Of a stretch of 12,403 nucleotides of DNA, positions 1 through 6,382 are shown piece by piece. A program made the position numbers and the translations under genes. The notes under the pieces were generated by a model. It saw nothing but the letters and a program-made list of their open reading frames with translations. It was not told the origin of the DNA and ran no database searches. How positions within the stretch are numbered: the stretch's first letter is position 1; each line of letters opens with the position of its first letter. The stretch comes from Thermoplasmata archaeon (GTDB lineage: Archaea > Thermoplasmatota > Thermoplasmata > RBG-16-68-12 > JAGMCJ01): contig JAGMCJ010000115.1 in assembly GCA_023129265.1 (NCBI GenBank), positions 1-12,403 on the forward strand. Direction: 5' to 3'.

Positions 1-321
1 GAGAACGGCGTGTTCATGTTCACGCTGGATGAGCCGGGCGTGTGGGTTACCTGCGTCTCGCACACGGTGGGAACGCAGGGCGTATACGACAAGGACATCC
101 GGGGGATACTCATGGTCCCGGTAGAGGAGACATTCCCGCCCGAAACAGACGGGGGCGACCTCGAGGAGCTGACCGCCACGGTGGACGATCTGAAGAGCGA
201 GAACACGGACCTCAAGGACAGAGTGGGTTCCCTTGAGGGTCTCCTATGGGCGTCGATCGCGGTCGCGTTGATAGCTGTAATCATGGCAATCGTTGCGGTC
301 GTGCGTGCGAGAAGGGGTTGA
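1..321 (+). CDS. nikK: NikK-like membrane-anchored extracytoplasmic protein, 5' end missing
   Basis: The reading frame is open from base 1, so the window starts inside this gene; the GTG at base 10 is unlikely to be the real start. The visible 106 residues contain a beta-rich stretch (about 1-45, with a G-V-W-V-T-C motif), an acidic coiled-coil linker (about 53-78) and one C-terminal membrane helix followed by a short basic V-R-A-R-R-G tail. This topology, an outside domain tethered by a C-terminal helix, is what DUF4198/NikK accessory proteins of nickel ECF transporters have, and the next four genes complete the K-M-L-Q-O order. In that family the protein probably helps capture metal outside the membrane. 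The NikK name rests mainly on context; the visible piece alone would support only 'membrane-anchored extracytoplasmic protein'. Confidence 0.6.
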   Translation, partial: ENGVFMFTLDEPGVWVTCVSHTVGTQGVYDKDIRGILMVPVEETFPPETDGGDLEELTATVDDLKSENTDLKDRVGSLEGLLWASIAVALIAVIMAIVAVVRARRG

Positions 322-344
322 AGGTGATACGGTCTTGCCGACAT

Positions 345-360
345 CCTGTCTGCGGACAGG
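345..360 (+). promoter_or_regulatory. Hairpin between nikK and nikM
   Basis: CCTGTC and GACAGG form a perfect 6-bp stem around a TGCG loop, 24 bases after the nikK stop. No U-run follows it, so it does not resemble an intrinsic terminator. It may be an RNA processing or stability element, or part of the structured nikM leader. Function is inferred only from position. Confidence 0.4.
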
Positions 361-368
361 GCCCGTGA

Positions 369-399
369 AGGTGCTGCACCTCGGTCAGCTGGTAGGTGA
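369..399 (+). promoter_or_regulatory. Inverted repeat and ribosome site of nikM; possible switch
   Basis: AGGTGC-T-GCACCT (369-381) is a perfect inverted repeat. The ribosome site at 391-399 (GGTAGGTGA) contains a second AGGTG (394-398). CACCT at 377-381 can therefore pair with AGGTG at 369-373 or with the AGGTG of the ribosome site, but not with both. That would let the leader expose or hide the site. As DNA, the 6-1-6 palindrome could instead be an operator for a metal-responsive repressor. GGTGA ends 9 bases before the GTG at 409. Confidence 0.4.
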
Positions 400-408
400 C
401 AGACTGTG

Positions 409-1020
409 GTGCACATAGCGGACGGAATCCTGGCCCCTGAAGTGTGGATCGCGGGCTTCGTCATAACGGGCGTCATCCTGGCATATACGCTGTACAGGAC
501 GACAGCGGAGGAGATCCCCAAGATATCCTTGGTGACTTCTGCGGTCTTCGTGGCCTCCCTGATTCACATACCTCTGGGCCCCACGAGCGTCCACCTCATA
601 TTCGCGGGTCTGGCCGGTGTCCTGCTGGCCGAGAAGGCGTATCCGTCCGTCTTCATCGCGCTGTTGCTTCAGGCCTTCCTCTTCCAGCACGGCGGCATAA
701 CCACCATCGGGATAAACACCGTGAACATAGGTGTGCCGGCCCTTGCCTCGTACGGCATCTTCGTGGTCGGCGTCAATCATACGAGGTTCAAGCAGAGACT
801 AGTGATATTCGGAGGGCTTGCCGGGGGCGTGGCCATAGTCCTCGCGGTCGTCCTCACGTCGATTGCCCTCCTCTTCGGAGGGGAGGAGTTCCTGGGCGTG
901 GTGGCTCTGCTTGCCGTCGCTCATGTCCCTGTCATCGTGATTGAGGCGGTGATCGTGGGAAGCGTTGTGGGGTTCCTGAGCAAGGTGAAACCCGAGATGC
1001 TCGCGGGAGTGAAAGAATGA
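409..1020 (+). CDS. nikM: ECF transporter substrate-binding membrane subunit NikM/CbiM
   Basis: This is the substrate-specific integral membrane component of an energy-coupling-factor transporter for Ni2+ or Co2+. The family signature M-H-I-A-D-G-I-L is at the N-terminus. In characterised NikM/CbiM proteins the free amine of Met1 and the side chain of His2 are metal ligands, so translation should start at the second of two consecutive GTG codons (409), not the first (406), which would add a residue before His. Other conserved stretches are T-S-V-H-L (59-63) and F-Q-H-G-G-I-T-T (about 91-98). Several hydrophobic helices are evident over the 203 residues, close to family length. The stop overlaps the next start (ATGA at 1017-1020), implying translational coupling. 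Sequence alone does not separate nickel from cobalt; gene order favours nickel. Confidence 0.93.
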   Translation: MHIADGILAPEVWIAGFVITGVILAYTLYRTTAEEIPKISLVTSAVFVASLIHIPLGPTSVHLIFAGLAGVLLAEKAYPSVFIALLLQAFLFQHGGITTIGINTVNIGVPALASYGIFVVGVNHTRFKQRLVIFGGLAGGVAIVLAVVLTSIALLFGGEEFLGVVALLAVAHVPVIVIEAVIVGSVVGFLSKVKPEMLAGVKE

Positions 1021-1481
1021 GAATACGATATGTCTTCGCGTGCGCTAGCTCTTTGATCATGTTGCTGCTCGTTCTCAGCGTTGCGGGAACGGTGAGCGCC
1101 CACAGGATCTACGTGGACGTGACGTCGCAGGAGGTCGAGATAGAGGCCTACTACGGAGACGGCACACCTGTCAGGAACGGCGACGTGACCGTGTACAAGC
1201 CGAACGGTGACGTCTATCTGGTCAACAAGACGGACAACGACGGAAGGTTCAGTTTCGAGGTGAAGAACGTGGACGTGGAGTATCTGGTCATCGAGGTTCA
1301 ACAGACCGGTCACAAGGCCGAGGTGACCTTGGGCACCGGAATCGGAAGCTCCGAGGATGAGGTGCCGTCCTATCAAGCGGCGATCGCGGGCCTCGGATAC
1401 CTCCTCGGGCTGGCGGGGATAGCCAGTTTCTACGCGACGTGGAGGATGAGGAAGAAAGAAGGAGATGATGAGGAAGCATGA
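1017..1481 (+). CDS. nikL: NikL-type anchored extracytoplasmic component of nickel ECF transporter
   Basis: The 154-residue protein has an N-terminal signal peptide (basic M-R-I-R, hydrophobic core 13-24, V-S-A cleavage site at 26-28). A roughly 85-residue beta-sandwich-like domain follows (D-G-T-P-V-R-N-G-D-V-T-V-Y and D-N-D-G-R-F-S-F motifs, as in carboxypeptidase-regulatory-like domains). It ends with one membrane helix (about 119-142) and a charged cytoplasmic tail. It has no resemblance to two-helix CbiN. Its place between nikM and nikQ, with ATGA overlaps at both ends, fits NikL of NikKMLQO transporters, an accessory subunit thought to support metal loading or complex assembly. Predicted cleavage leaves His29 as the mature N-terminus. 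The NikL name depends on context and topology. Confidence 0.75.
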   Translation: MRIRYVFACASSLIMLLLVLSVAGTVSAHRIYVDVTSQEVEIEAYYGDGTPVRNGDVTVYKPNGDVYLVNKTDNDGRFSFEVKNVDVEYLVIEVQQTGHKAEVTLGTGIGSSEDEVPSYQAAIAGLGYLLGLAGIASFYATWRMRKKEGDDEEA

Positions 1482-2260
1482 GCCATTTCGATATCGACGA
1501 GTATGCTTACTTGGAGTCACCGTTCCACAGTTTCGACCCCAGGGCCAAGTTCGTGTCCGTGCTCGTCCTCATGTTCTCGATAGTGCTACTCAATGACATC
1601 AGGATACTGGCTGCCGGGCTCCTCCTGGCCGTCGCTCTCGTCCTCGTCTCGAGGATCCCGCTGCTGTTCGTCATGGGACGCTTGAAGTGGGTGGCCCTCT
1701 TCGTCCTCGCGGTCGTGATGGTCCTGCCGTTCTCCGTCAGTGGCACGGCCCTTTTCAGCGTGGGCGCTCTGACGTTCACGAAGGAGGGTTTCCTTCAGGC
1801 CCTTGTGATTTCCGTCAAGGCCTTCTCGGTCGTCCTCCTGATTTTTCCGATGCTCGCGACGATGAAGTTCGTCAGCTTCATCAAGGCTCTTGAGAAACTG
1901 CACGTGCCCAACAGGCTCGTGCAGATGATCACGTTGACGTACCGCTACATATTCGTGCTGCTGAACGAGATCCAGAGAACGCTGAGGTCCATCGAATCCC
2001 GGGGCTACGGGAAAAGGACGAGCATACTCGGCTTGAAGAACCTGGGCAACGCCATCGGCATGTTGCTCGTGCGCAGTTACGAGAGGGGCGGGCGGATATT
2101 CGACGCGATGGTCTCCAGGGGATACAACGGCAGGATGGAGACGCTGAGAGAGTTCGAGATCAACTCGAAGGACTGGGCGAAGGCCGCCTCGATAGTCGCC
2201 GTGGCGGTCCTGCTGCATGTGGCCGCCTTCACGAGCCTAGTTCCCCCGGGGGCTACCTGA
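1478..2260 (+). CDS. nikQ: ECF transporter transmembrane coupling subunit NikQ/CbiQ
   Basis: The T component of the ECF complex links the substrate-binding subunit to the ATPase. The 260-residue protein has a hydrophobic N-terminal half and a final hydrophobic segment (about 234-254). Two cytoplasmic coupling motifs typical of CbiQ/EcfT proteins are visible: E-S-R-G-Y-G-K-R (173-180) and V-S-R-G-Y-N-G-R (212-219). The arginines of these Ala/Ser-Arg-Gly motifs dock into grooves of the ATPase. Length is normal. The ATG at 1478 overlaps the nikL stop as ATGA, and the ATPase gene begins on the base after this stop. Confidence 0.93.
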   Translation: MSHFDIDEYAYLESPFHSFDPRAKFVSVLVLMFSIVLLNDIRILAAGLLLAVALVLVSRIPLLFVMGRLKWVALFVLAVVMVLPFSVSGTALFSVGALTFTKEGFLQALVISVKAFSVVLLIFPMLATMKFVSFIKALEKLHVPNRLVQMITLTYRYIFVLLNEIQRTLRSIESRGYGKRTSILGLKNLGNAIGMLLVRSYERGGRIFDAMVSRGYNGRMETLREFEINSKDWAKAASIVAVAVLLHVAAFTSLVPPGAT

Positions 2261-3037
2261 ATGAAGACCGACGGTAAGCCGATGGTGGTCAGGAACCTGA
2301 GCTATAGTTATGCAGACGGAACGAGCGCCCTGGAAGACGTCACCTTCGAGATATCCGACGGCGATAGCGTGGCTCTCGTCGGACCGAACGGCGCGGGCAA
2401 GTCCACACTGCTACTGCACCTGAATGGCATCTTGAGCAGGCAGAACGGGTCCATCGAGATCCTGGGATTGCCGCTGGAGAAGAAGAACGTCGGGAGCATC
2501 AGAAAGCGGGTCGGGTTGGTGTTCCAGGACCCGGAGGACCAGCTCTTCATGTCGACCGTCTTCGATGACATCGCCTTCGGCCCGATCAACATGGGCCTTC
2601 CAGAGGAGCAGGTCCGCGAGAGAGTGAGATGGGCGTTGACGGAGGTCGGTCTGAACGGCTACGAGGACAGATGCCCGCACCATTTGAGCGTCGGGGAGAA
2701 GAAGAAGGTGTCGGTCGCGACGGTCCTCTCGATGGGGCCCGAGATCATCCTGCTCGACGAGCCGACGTCCAACCTGGACCCGCTCGCGAGGAGGAGGATG
2801 ATCGAGATGTTGAAGGGGCTCCGAGCGACGAAACTGATCGCCTCGCACGACATCGAGATGCTCCTCGGGATATGCGACAGGGCCATACTCCTGGACGACG
2901 GCAGGGTCGTTGCGGACGGCAAGACGGCGGATGTGCTGACGGACCCTGAGCTCTTGAGAGAACACGGCCTCGAAGTGCCCATGCTCGTGAAGCTATTCGG
3001 CAGTGATGCGCTGGAGGTCATCAGAGAGGAGTTCTGA
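2261..3037 (+). CDS. nikO: ECF transporter ATP-binding subunit NikO/CbiO
   Basis: This ABC ATPase powers the nickel/cobalt ECF transporter on the cytoplasmic face. Within 258 residues it has Walker A G-P-N-G-A-G-K-S-T (41-49), Q-loop V-F-Q-D-P-E-D-Q-L-F (87-96, Gln89), a signature sequence L-S-V-G-E-K-K-K (142-149, a variant of LSGGQ), Walker B and D-loop L-L-D-E-P-T-S-N-L-D (164-173) and the switch histidine in A-S-H-D (His196). The Q-D-P-E-D-Q stretch is typical of EcfA/CbiO ATPases. Only one ATPase gene is present, so the complex probably uses a homodimer. The gene starts directly after the nikQ stop with no clear ribosome site of its own, suggesting translational coupling. It is the last operon gene; a reverse-strand tRNA follows. 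Confidence 0.95.
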   Translation: MKTDGKPMVVRNLSYSYADGTSALEDVTFEISDGDSVALVGPNGAGKSTLLLHLNGILSRQNGSIEILGLPLEKKNVGSIRKRVGLVFQDPEDQLFMSTVFDDIAFGPINMGLPEEQVRERVRWALTEVGLNGYEDRCPHHLSVGEKKKVSVATVLSMGPEIILLDEPTSNLDPLARRRMIEMLKGLRATKLIASHDIEMLLGICDRAILLDDGRVVADGKTADVLTDPELLREHGLEVPMLVKLFGSDALEVIREEF

Positions 3038-3061
3038 GACGTCGAACGAGCTGCGGTCAGA

Positions 3062-3135
3062 TGCGGGCACCGGGATTTGAACCCGGGTTATGAGCTTGGC
3101 AAGCTCAAGTGATAACCAGGCTACACTACGCCCGC
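3062..3135 (-). tRNA. tRNA-Gly, anticodon GCC
   Basis: Read on the reverse strand, the 74 bases fold as a full cloverleaf. The acceptor stem GCGGGCG/TGCCCGC has one terminal G-T wobble; the D-arm contains GTGT...TCAC. The anticodon stem TGAGC/GCTCA encloses loop TTGCCAA, giving anticodon GCC. The variable region has four bases, and the T-stem CCGGG/CCCGG encloses TTCAAAT. The discriminator base is A and CCA is not encoded, as in many archaea. There is no intron. It is divergent from thiL and convergent with nikO, whose transcript could read antisense into it. Confidence 0.95.
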
Positions 3136-3161
3136 TTGGGCTTCGCATACCGATTGCGACA

Positions 3162-3167
3162 TTTAAA
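3162..3167 (-). promoter_or_regulatory. TATA box of tRNA-Gly
   Basis: TTTAAA (read from the reverse strand within AGTTTAAATG) is centred about 29 bases upstream of the tRNA 5' end, the expected spacing for an archaeal promoter. It lies in an AT-rich patch of an otherwise GC-rich region. Confidence 0.65.
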
Positions 3168-3168
3168 C

Positions 3169-3174
3169 TTTTTT
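3169..3174 (+). terminator. Possible T-run terminator after the nik operon
   Basis: A run of six T on the + strand is the only oligo-T tract downstream of nikO. Archaeal RNA polymerase can terminate at T-runs without a hairpin. The tract sits next to the tRNA TATA box, however, and may simply be part of that promoter. The call is weak. Confidence 0.2.
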
Positions 3175-3208
3175 CGGGTTGGCAATCCCGCTCGAGGAAC
3201 CGAACACC

Positions 3209-3215
3209 TTTTTAT
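3209..3215 (+). promoter_or_regulatory. TATA box of thiL; leaderless transcript predicted
   Basis: TTTTTAT is centred 27 bases before the thiL ATG at 3239, with a CGAACACC stretch just upstream that could act as BRE. The predicted transcription start falls on or next to the start codon. No ribosome site precedes the ATG, which supports a leaderless mRNA. Confidence 0.6.
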
Positions 3216-3238
3216 CGTAGCGACCCATTAATCACAGG

Positions 3239-4231
3239 ATGCCCGCCAAGCTCGAGGACCTGGGTGAAAGGGAGATCATTCGACGCATCAAGGACCTCCT
3301 CGGTGAAGCCGAGCGGGGCATAGGACTGGGGGACGACACGGCCGCCATCCCGCTTGGCGATTCGTATCTCCTCGTCACAACGGACCTGATGGTGAGGAAG
3401 ACCCACATCCCGGAGTCCATGACCCCGTTCCAGACGGGGTGGTACGTCACCGCCATCAATCTCAGCGATATCGCCGCGATGGGCGGGGAACCGCTCGGCT
3501 TCCTCGTTGCTCTCGGGCTGCCCAGGGATATGGAATTCGAAGACCTGGAACAGTGCGTCCTCGGCATGGAGAAGTGCTGCTCCGAGTACGGAACGGAGAT
3601 CCTTGGCGGGGACACCAAGGAGAGCGAGGAGTTCACGCTCTCGGGAACCGCGATAGGGACTGTCCCGAAGGAGAACATCCTCCTCAGGAGCGGCTCGCGG
3701 GTCGGCGATGAGGTCTGTGTGACTGGCCCTCTGGGGCGGGCGGCGTGCGGCTATTTCGCCTTGAAGAGGGGGCTGAACCTGGATGATTCCATCTCCGCAC
3801 TCCTCGCTCCCCGCCCAAGGGTGCGGGAGGGCATGGCCCTCTCCTCGGCGGGTTCGGTGACCGCGTGCATGGACATCTCCGACGGTCTCGCTTCTTCCCT
3901 CCATCAGATGACCGAGCTCGGAGGCTCACACTTCAAGATCGCATACGAAGAGATACCCAAGTCACGGGACCTGACAGCATTTCCAGACATCCCGCAAGAG
4001 GACCTTGTCCTCTATTTTGGCGGGGACTACGAGCTCGTCTTCACCATCAAGAAGGATGGCCTAGACGACGCGCGGCAGGCGCTTGAGCGGGTCGGCTCCC
4101 GCCTCTGGCGAATAGGCGAGGTGGTCGAGTCCGAGGAGAACGTCCTCGAGATAGGCGGGGAGAGGCGCCCGCTCCCCAACAGGGGCTGGGAGCACCTCTC
4201 GCCAGCGACCCTCAAATCATTTAAATACTGA
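3239..4231 (+). CDS. thiL: Thiamine-monophosphate kinase
   Basis: ThiL phosphorylates thiamine monophosphate with ATP to give thiamine diphosphate, the last step of cofactor synthesis, in the cytoplasm. The 330-residue protein shows the family's motifs in order: G-L-G-D-D (29-33), T-T-D (47-49), N-L-S-D-I-A-A-M-G (74-82), G-G-D-T (123-126), M-D-I-S-D-G-L (211-217), G-G-D-Y-E-L (261-266) and R-G-W-E-H-L (315-320). The aspartates of these motifs bind Mg2+ and the phosphates in this PurM-like fold. Length is normal. The ATG at 3239 is supported by a TATA box 27 bases upstream. No other thiamine gene is nearby. Its 3' end contains a TATA box for the next gene. Confidence 0.95.
   Translation: MPAKLEDLGEREIIRRIKDLLGEAERGIGLGDDTAAIPLGDSYLLVTTDLMVRKTHIPESMTPFQTGWYVTAINLSDIAAMGGEPLGFLVALGLPRDMEFEDLEQCVLGMEKCCSEYGTEILGGDTKESEEFTLSGTAIGTVPKENILLRSGSRVGDEVCVTGPLGRAACGYFALKRGLNLDDSISALLAPRPRVREGMALSSAGSVTACMDISDGLASSLHQMTELGGSHFKIAYEEIPKSRDLTAFPDIPQEDLVLYFGGDYELVFTIKKDGLDDARQALERVGSRLWRIGEVVESEENVLEIGGERRPLPNRGWEHLSPATLKSFKY
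4219..4227 (+). promoter_or_regulatory. TATA box of amrS inside the end of thiL
   Basis: ATTTAAATA is a strong TATA-like match inside the last thiL codons, which here are unusually AT-rich. A start about 26 bases downstream would fall near 4249-4251, giving amrS its own promoter with a leader of roughly 47 bases to the GTG at 4298. Confidence 0.55.
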
Positions 4232-4250
4232 CCTTCCGTATTATTCGCTG

Positions 4251-4301
4251 GTGAGGGCATCCGGCACGGAGGTTTGCTTCATAAATCGAATGACGCAGTG
4301 A
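4251..4301 (+). other. Possible 16-codon leader ORF coupled to amrS
   Basis: A GTG at 4251, at the predicted transcription start, opens a 16-codon frame (M-R-A-S-G-T-E-V-C-F...). Its TGA at 4299-4301 overlaps the proposed amrS GTG start as GTGA. This geometry is typical of translational coupling and would explain why no ribosome site is well placed before amrS. GGAGGT at 4268-4273 lies inside this frame. A frame this short can arise by chance. Confidence 0.2.
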
Positions 4302-5302
4302 GAGAAGCGAGGTTCTGGAAGGACATGGGGGACTCGAAGGTCCAGTGCCTCCTGTGCCCTGTTTCCTGCAAGATAAGCAACGGCAAGCTGGGCCTCTGCG
4401 GGGTCCGGGAGAACAGGGGCGGGAAGCTCTTCACGCTCATCTACGGGAAGGCATCCTCCGTGGCGAACGACCCGATAGAGAAGAAGCCCCTCTATCACTT
4501 CCACCCGGGGACGAGCGTTCTCTCCTTCGGAACGGTCGGGTGCAACATGAAGTGCCTCTTCTGCCAGAACTACACGATATCGCAGGTGAAGTACGGGACG
4601 ATCCCCATGAGGGACATCGCTCCCGAGGAGGTTCTCCCGCTCGTCGAGAGATACAAATCGAGCGGCGTCGCGTGGACCTACAACGAGCCGACCATCTGGC
4701 ACGAGTTCGCGTACGACGCGAGCAAGCTGGTGAAGGAGGCTGGACACTACTCCGTCTACGTCACCAACGGGTACATCAACGAGGACCCGCTCAGGGAGAT
4801 GGCGGAGTACCTGGACGCCATGAACGTGGACATCAAGGCGTTCACGGAGGAGTTCTACAGGAAGCTCTGCAAGGGAAGGCTCCAGCCCGTACTCGACACG
4901 TGCGTCCTGGCGAAGGAGCTCGGGATACACCTCGAGCTCACCAAGCTCGTCGTGCCGGACGAGAACGACAGCCCCGAGGAGACGAGGGAGTTCTGCCAGT
5001 GGGTCATTGAGAACCTCGGGGAGAGGACGCCCGTGCACTTCTCGAGGTTCCATCCGGACTACAAGATGAGGGACAGAAAAAGGACCCCGATGGATACGCT
5101 GGACAGGTCATTCGAGATAGCCCAGTCGGAAGGCCTGAAGTACGTCTACCTGGGGAACGTACCGCACGACCCGCGGGAGAACACGTACTGCCCCGACTGC
5201 GGGGGCCTGCTGATAGAGAGATGGGGGTTCAGCATCGGCGAGACGAACCTCGACGGGGACAAGTGCGCCTCCTGCGGTGCGGACCTGGACATGGTCCTCT
5301 AG
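4298..5302 (+). CDS. amrS: AmmeMemoRadiSam-type radical SAM protein AmrS
   Basis: This radical SAM enzyme belongs to the AmrS family, which is widespread in archaea and often found with Memo and AMMECR1 proteins; as far as I know its reaction is not firmly established. The 4Fe-4S cluster motif C-x3-C-x2-C is at Cys82, Cys86 and Cys89, in G-C-N-M-K-C-L-F-C. Upstream are the family's conserved cysteines (17, 20, 24, 34), C-G-V-R-E-N-R (34-40) and D-P-I-E-K-K-P-L (58-65). The C-terminus carries paired CxxC motifs (298/301 and 323/326), likely a zinc ribbon. The GTG at 4298 gives the usual M-R-E-A N-terminus and 334 residues. A TTG at 4274 would add eight residues and has GGAGGT abutting it with no spacer, which is too close. 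The stop shares CTAG with the convergent gene. Neither Memo nor AMMECR1 is in this window. Confidence 0.92.
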   Translation: MREARFWKDMGDSKVQCLLCPVSCKISNGKLGLCGVRENRGGKLFTLIYGKASSVANDPIEKKPLYHFHPGTSVLSFGTVGCNMKCLFCQNYTISQVKYGTIPMRDIAPEEVLPLVERYKSSGVAWTYNEPTIWHEFAYDASKLVKEAGHYSVYVTNGYINEDPLREMAEYLDAMNVDIKAFTEEFYRKLCKGRLQPVLDTCVLAKELGIHLELTKLVVPDENDSPEETREFCQWVIENLGERTPVHFSRFHPDYKMRDRKRTPMDTLDRSFEIAQSEGLKYVYLGNVPHDPRENTYCPDCGGLLIERWGFSIGETNLDGDKCASCGADLDMVL

Positions 5303-6240
5303 ATCTTCAGCTCGCCGTCCTCGAGGACAAGCCTGTTGTCGATTATCACCCTCGGCTTTCGCATGATTGCGTCCACGTGAACGCCGCACTTTATCCTGCC
5401 GCCGAACGTGCTGTTGTCCCCGAAGGATATGTGGGCGGTCCCCAGCACCTTAAGATCCTCCAGGAAGTTGCCTATCAACCTTGCCCTCGGGTTCAGCCCC
5501 ATCCCGAACTCACAGAGAAGCCTGCCGTCCCTTCCGCCTTTGTTCATCTCCGCCACCGCGGACTTCGCTCCGGTTATCCGGGTCGCGATTCCTTCCTTGA
5601 TGTGAATCGTCGCGGCATCCTTGAGAACCTCGTAGAAGGACCCGTCCACGACTATCTTTCCCTCTGCGCTTCCCTCGACGGGAGCGATGAAAAGCTCCCC
5701 CGCCGGAAGGTTGGTGAAGGATCCCTTCTTGTGGCACATGCCCGTGTCGTCCGTGATCCAATCCCTCCTGGCGGTCCTCATGGTAAGGTCTGTTCCCTCA
5801 TCGGAGTAGACCTCGATCCTCTTCGCACCCCTCAGCTTTCTGTAGAGCCTTCGCATCGTCCTCTCGATCTCGCGATAGTCAGCGAGCATGGCGCCGTCGC
5901 TCATCATGTCCTCCGTGATGCCCGGCATTGTGGCTATTCTCGCTCCCGCCCTGGACGCGTTCCTCCTGGCCTGGGTGTGAGAGAACGAGAATGTCGTGAC
6001 GCCTATGATGACATGTGCGTCCAGCATCATGTTGGCGATGGCCTTCGGCGGTTCCTCGCCGTGCCTCTTTCGCGGGAGCATCTTCACGACCACGGGCTCG
6101 GCACCCACCTCGGCAACGCCGTCGAAGAGTGCCTCGGCTATCTTCTCCTTGCCAGTGTCGGTGATTATGAGAACGGACTCTCCCTTTTGGACGCTTAGGG
6201 CGCTCTCGATGGCGATCCTAGCACCCTTCTTCATGGGCAT
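5299..6240 (-). CDS. M29-like leucyl aminopeptidase family protein
   Basis: This is a 313-residue cytoplasmic protein related to family M29 (aminopeptidase T-like) metallopeptidases, which remove N-terminal residues from peptides using two metal ions. Motifs are N-L-P-A-G-E (177-182), A-P-V-E-G-S-A (186-192), C-E-F-G-M-G (243-248), G-T-A-H-I-S-F-G-D-N-S (267-277) and H-V-D (288-290). These supply Glu182, Glu244, His270, His288 and Asp290 as likely ligands, matching the E/E/H/H/D pattern of M29. It is shorter than the classical enzymes (about 400 residues), so substrate range may differ. The ATG at 6240 lies 26 bases from a TATA box, suggesting a leaderless mRNA. The next in-frame ATG (6234) would drop only two residues. 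Its stop shares CTAG with amrS. Confidence 0.85.
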   Translation of the reverse strand: MPMKKGARIAIESALSVQKGESVLIITDTGKEKIAEALFDGVAEVGAEPVVVKMLPRKRHGEEPPKAIANMMLDAHVIIGVTTFSFSHTQARRNASRAGARIATMPGITEDMMSDGAMLADYREIERTMRRLYRKLRGAKRIEVYSDEGTDLTMRTARRDWITDDTGMCHKKGSFTNLPAGELFIAPVEGSAEGKIVVDGSFYEVLKDAATIHIKEGIATRITGAKSAVAEMNKGGRDGRLLCEFGMGLNPRARLIGNFLEDLKVLGTAHISFGDNSTFGGRIKCGVHVDAIMRKPRVIIDNRLVLEDGELKI

Positions 6241-6262
6241 GGGGAGCCTATCCTGAACAACG

Positions 6263-6270
6263 ATATTATA
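6263..6270 (-). promoter_or_regulatory. TATA box of the M29-like aminopeptidase
   Basis: Read on the reverse strand the site is TATAATAT, centred about 26 bases before the ATG at 6240. No ribosome site precedes the ATG, so a leaderless transcript is likely. The site forms one half of a divergent promoter region with the roadblock gene. Confidence 0.6.
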
Positions 6271-6337
6271 GTTTGTCTCGGCGTTCTTTCGACGCTTCGC
6301 GAAAACGGTATCGGTCCTGAGAAGGGCAACATCATTC

Positions 6338-6346
6338 TTATATATT
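6338..6346 (+). promoter_or_regulatory. TATA box of the roadblock gene
   Basis: TTATATATT, centred at 6342, predicts a start near 6368 and a leader of about 15 bases. That leader contains GGGTGAT (6373-6379), matching the 3' part of the archaeal GGAGGTGAT consensus, three bases before the TTG start at 6383. This gene is therefore probably not leaderless. Confidence 0.6.
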
Positions 6347-6382
6347 CATACAAATTTCTCCTATGAGACGCTGGGTGATTGA

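Noticed and set aside
322..408. Cobalamin riboswitch ahead of nikM
   Set aside because: The leader is only 87 bases long and no B12-box-like element was seen; only simple hairpins are present.
4241..5053. A 270-codon reverse frame over amrS
   Set aside because: It is antisense to a well-supported radical SAM gene and has no promoter or motif of its own.
5221..6198. A 325-codon forward frame over the aminopeptidase gene
   Set aside because: It is the antisense shadow of a gene with clear M29 motifs and a matched promoter; the translation shows no recognisable domain and is rich in arginine, proline and histidine as GC-rich shadows are.
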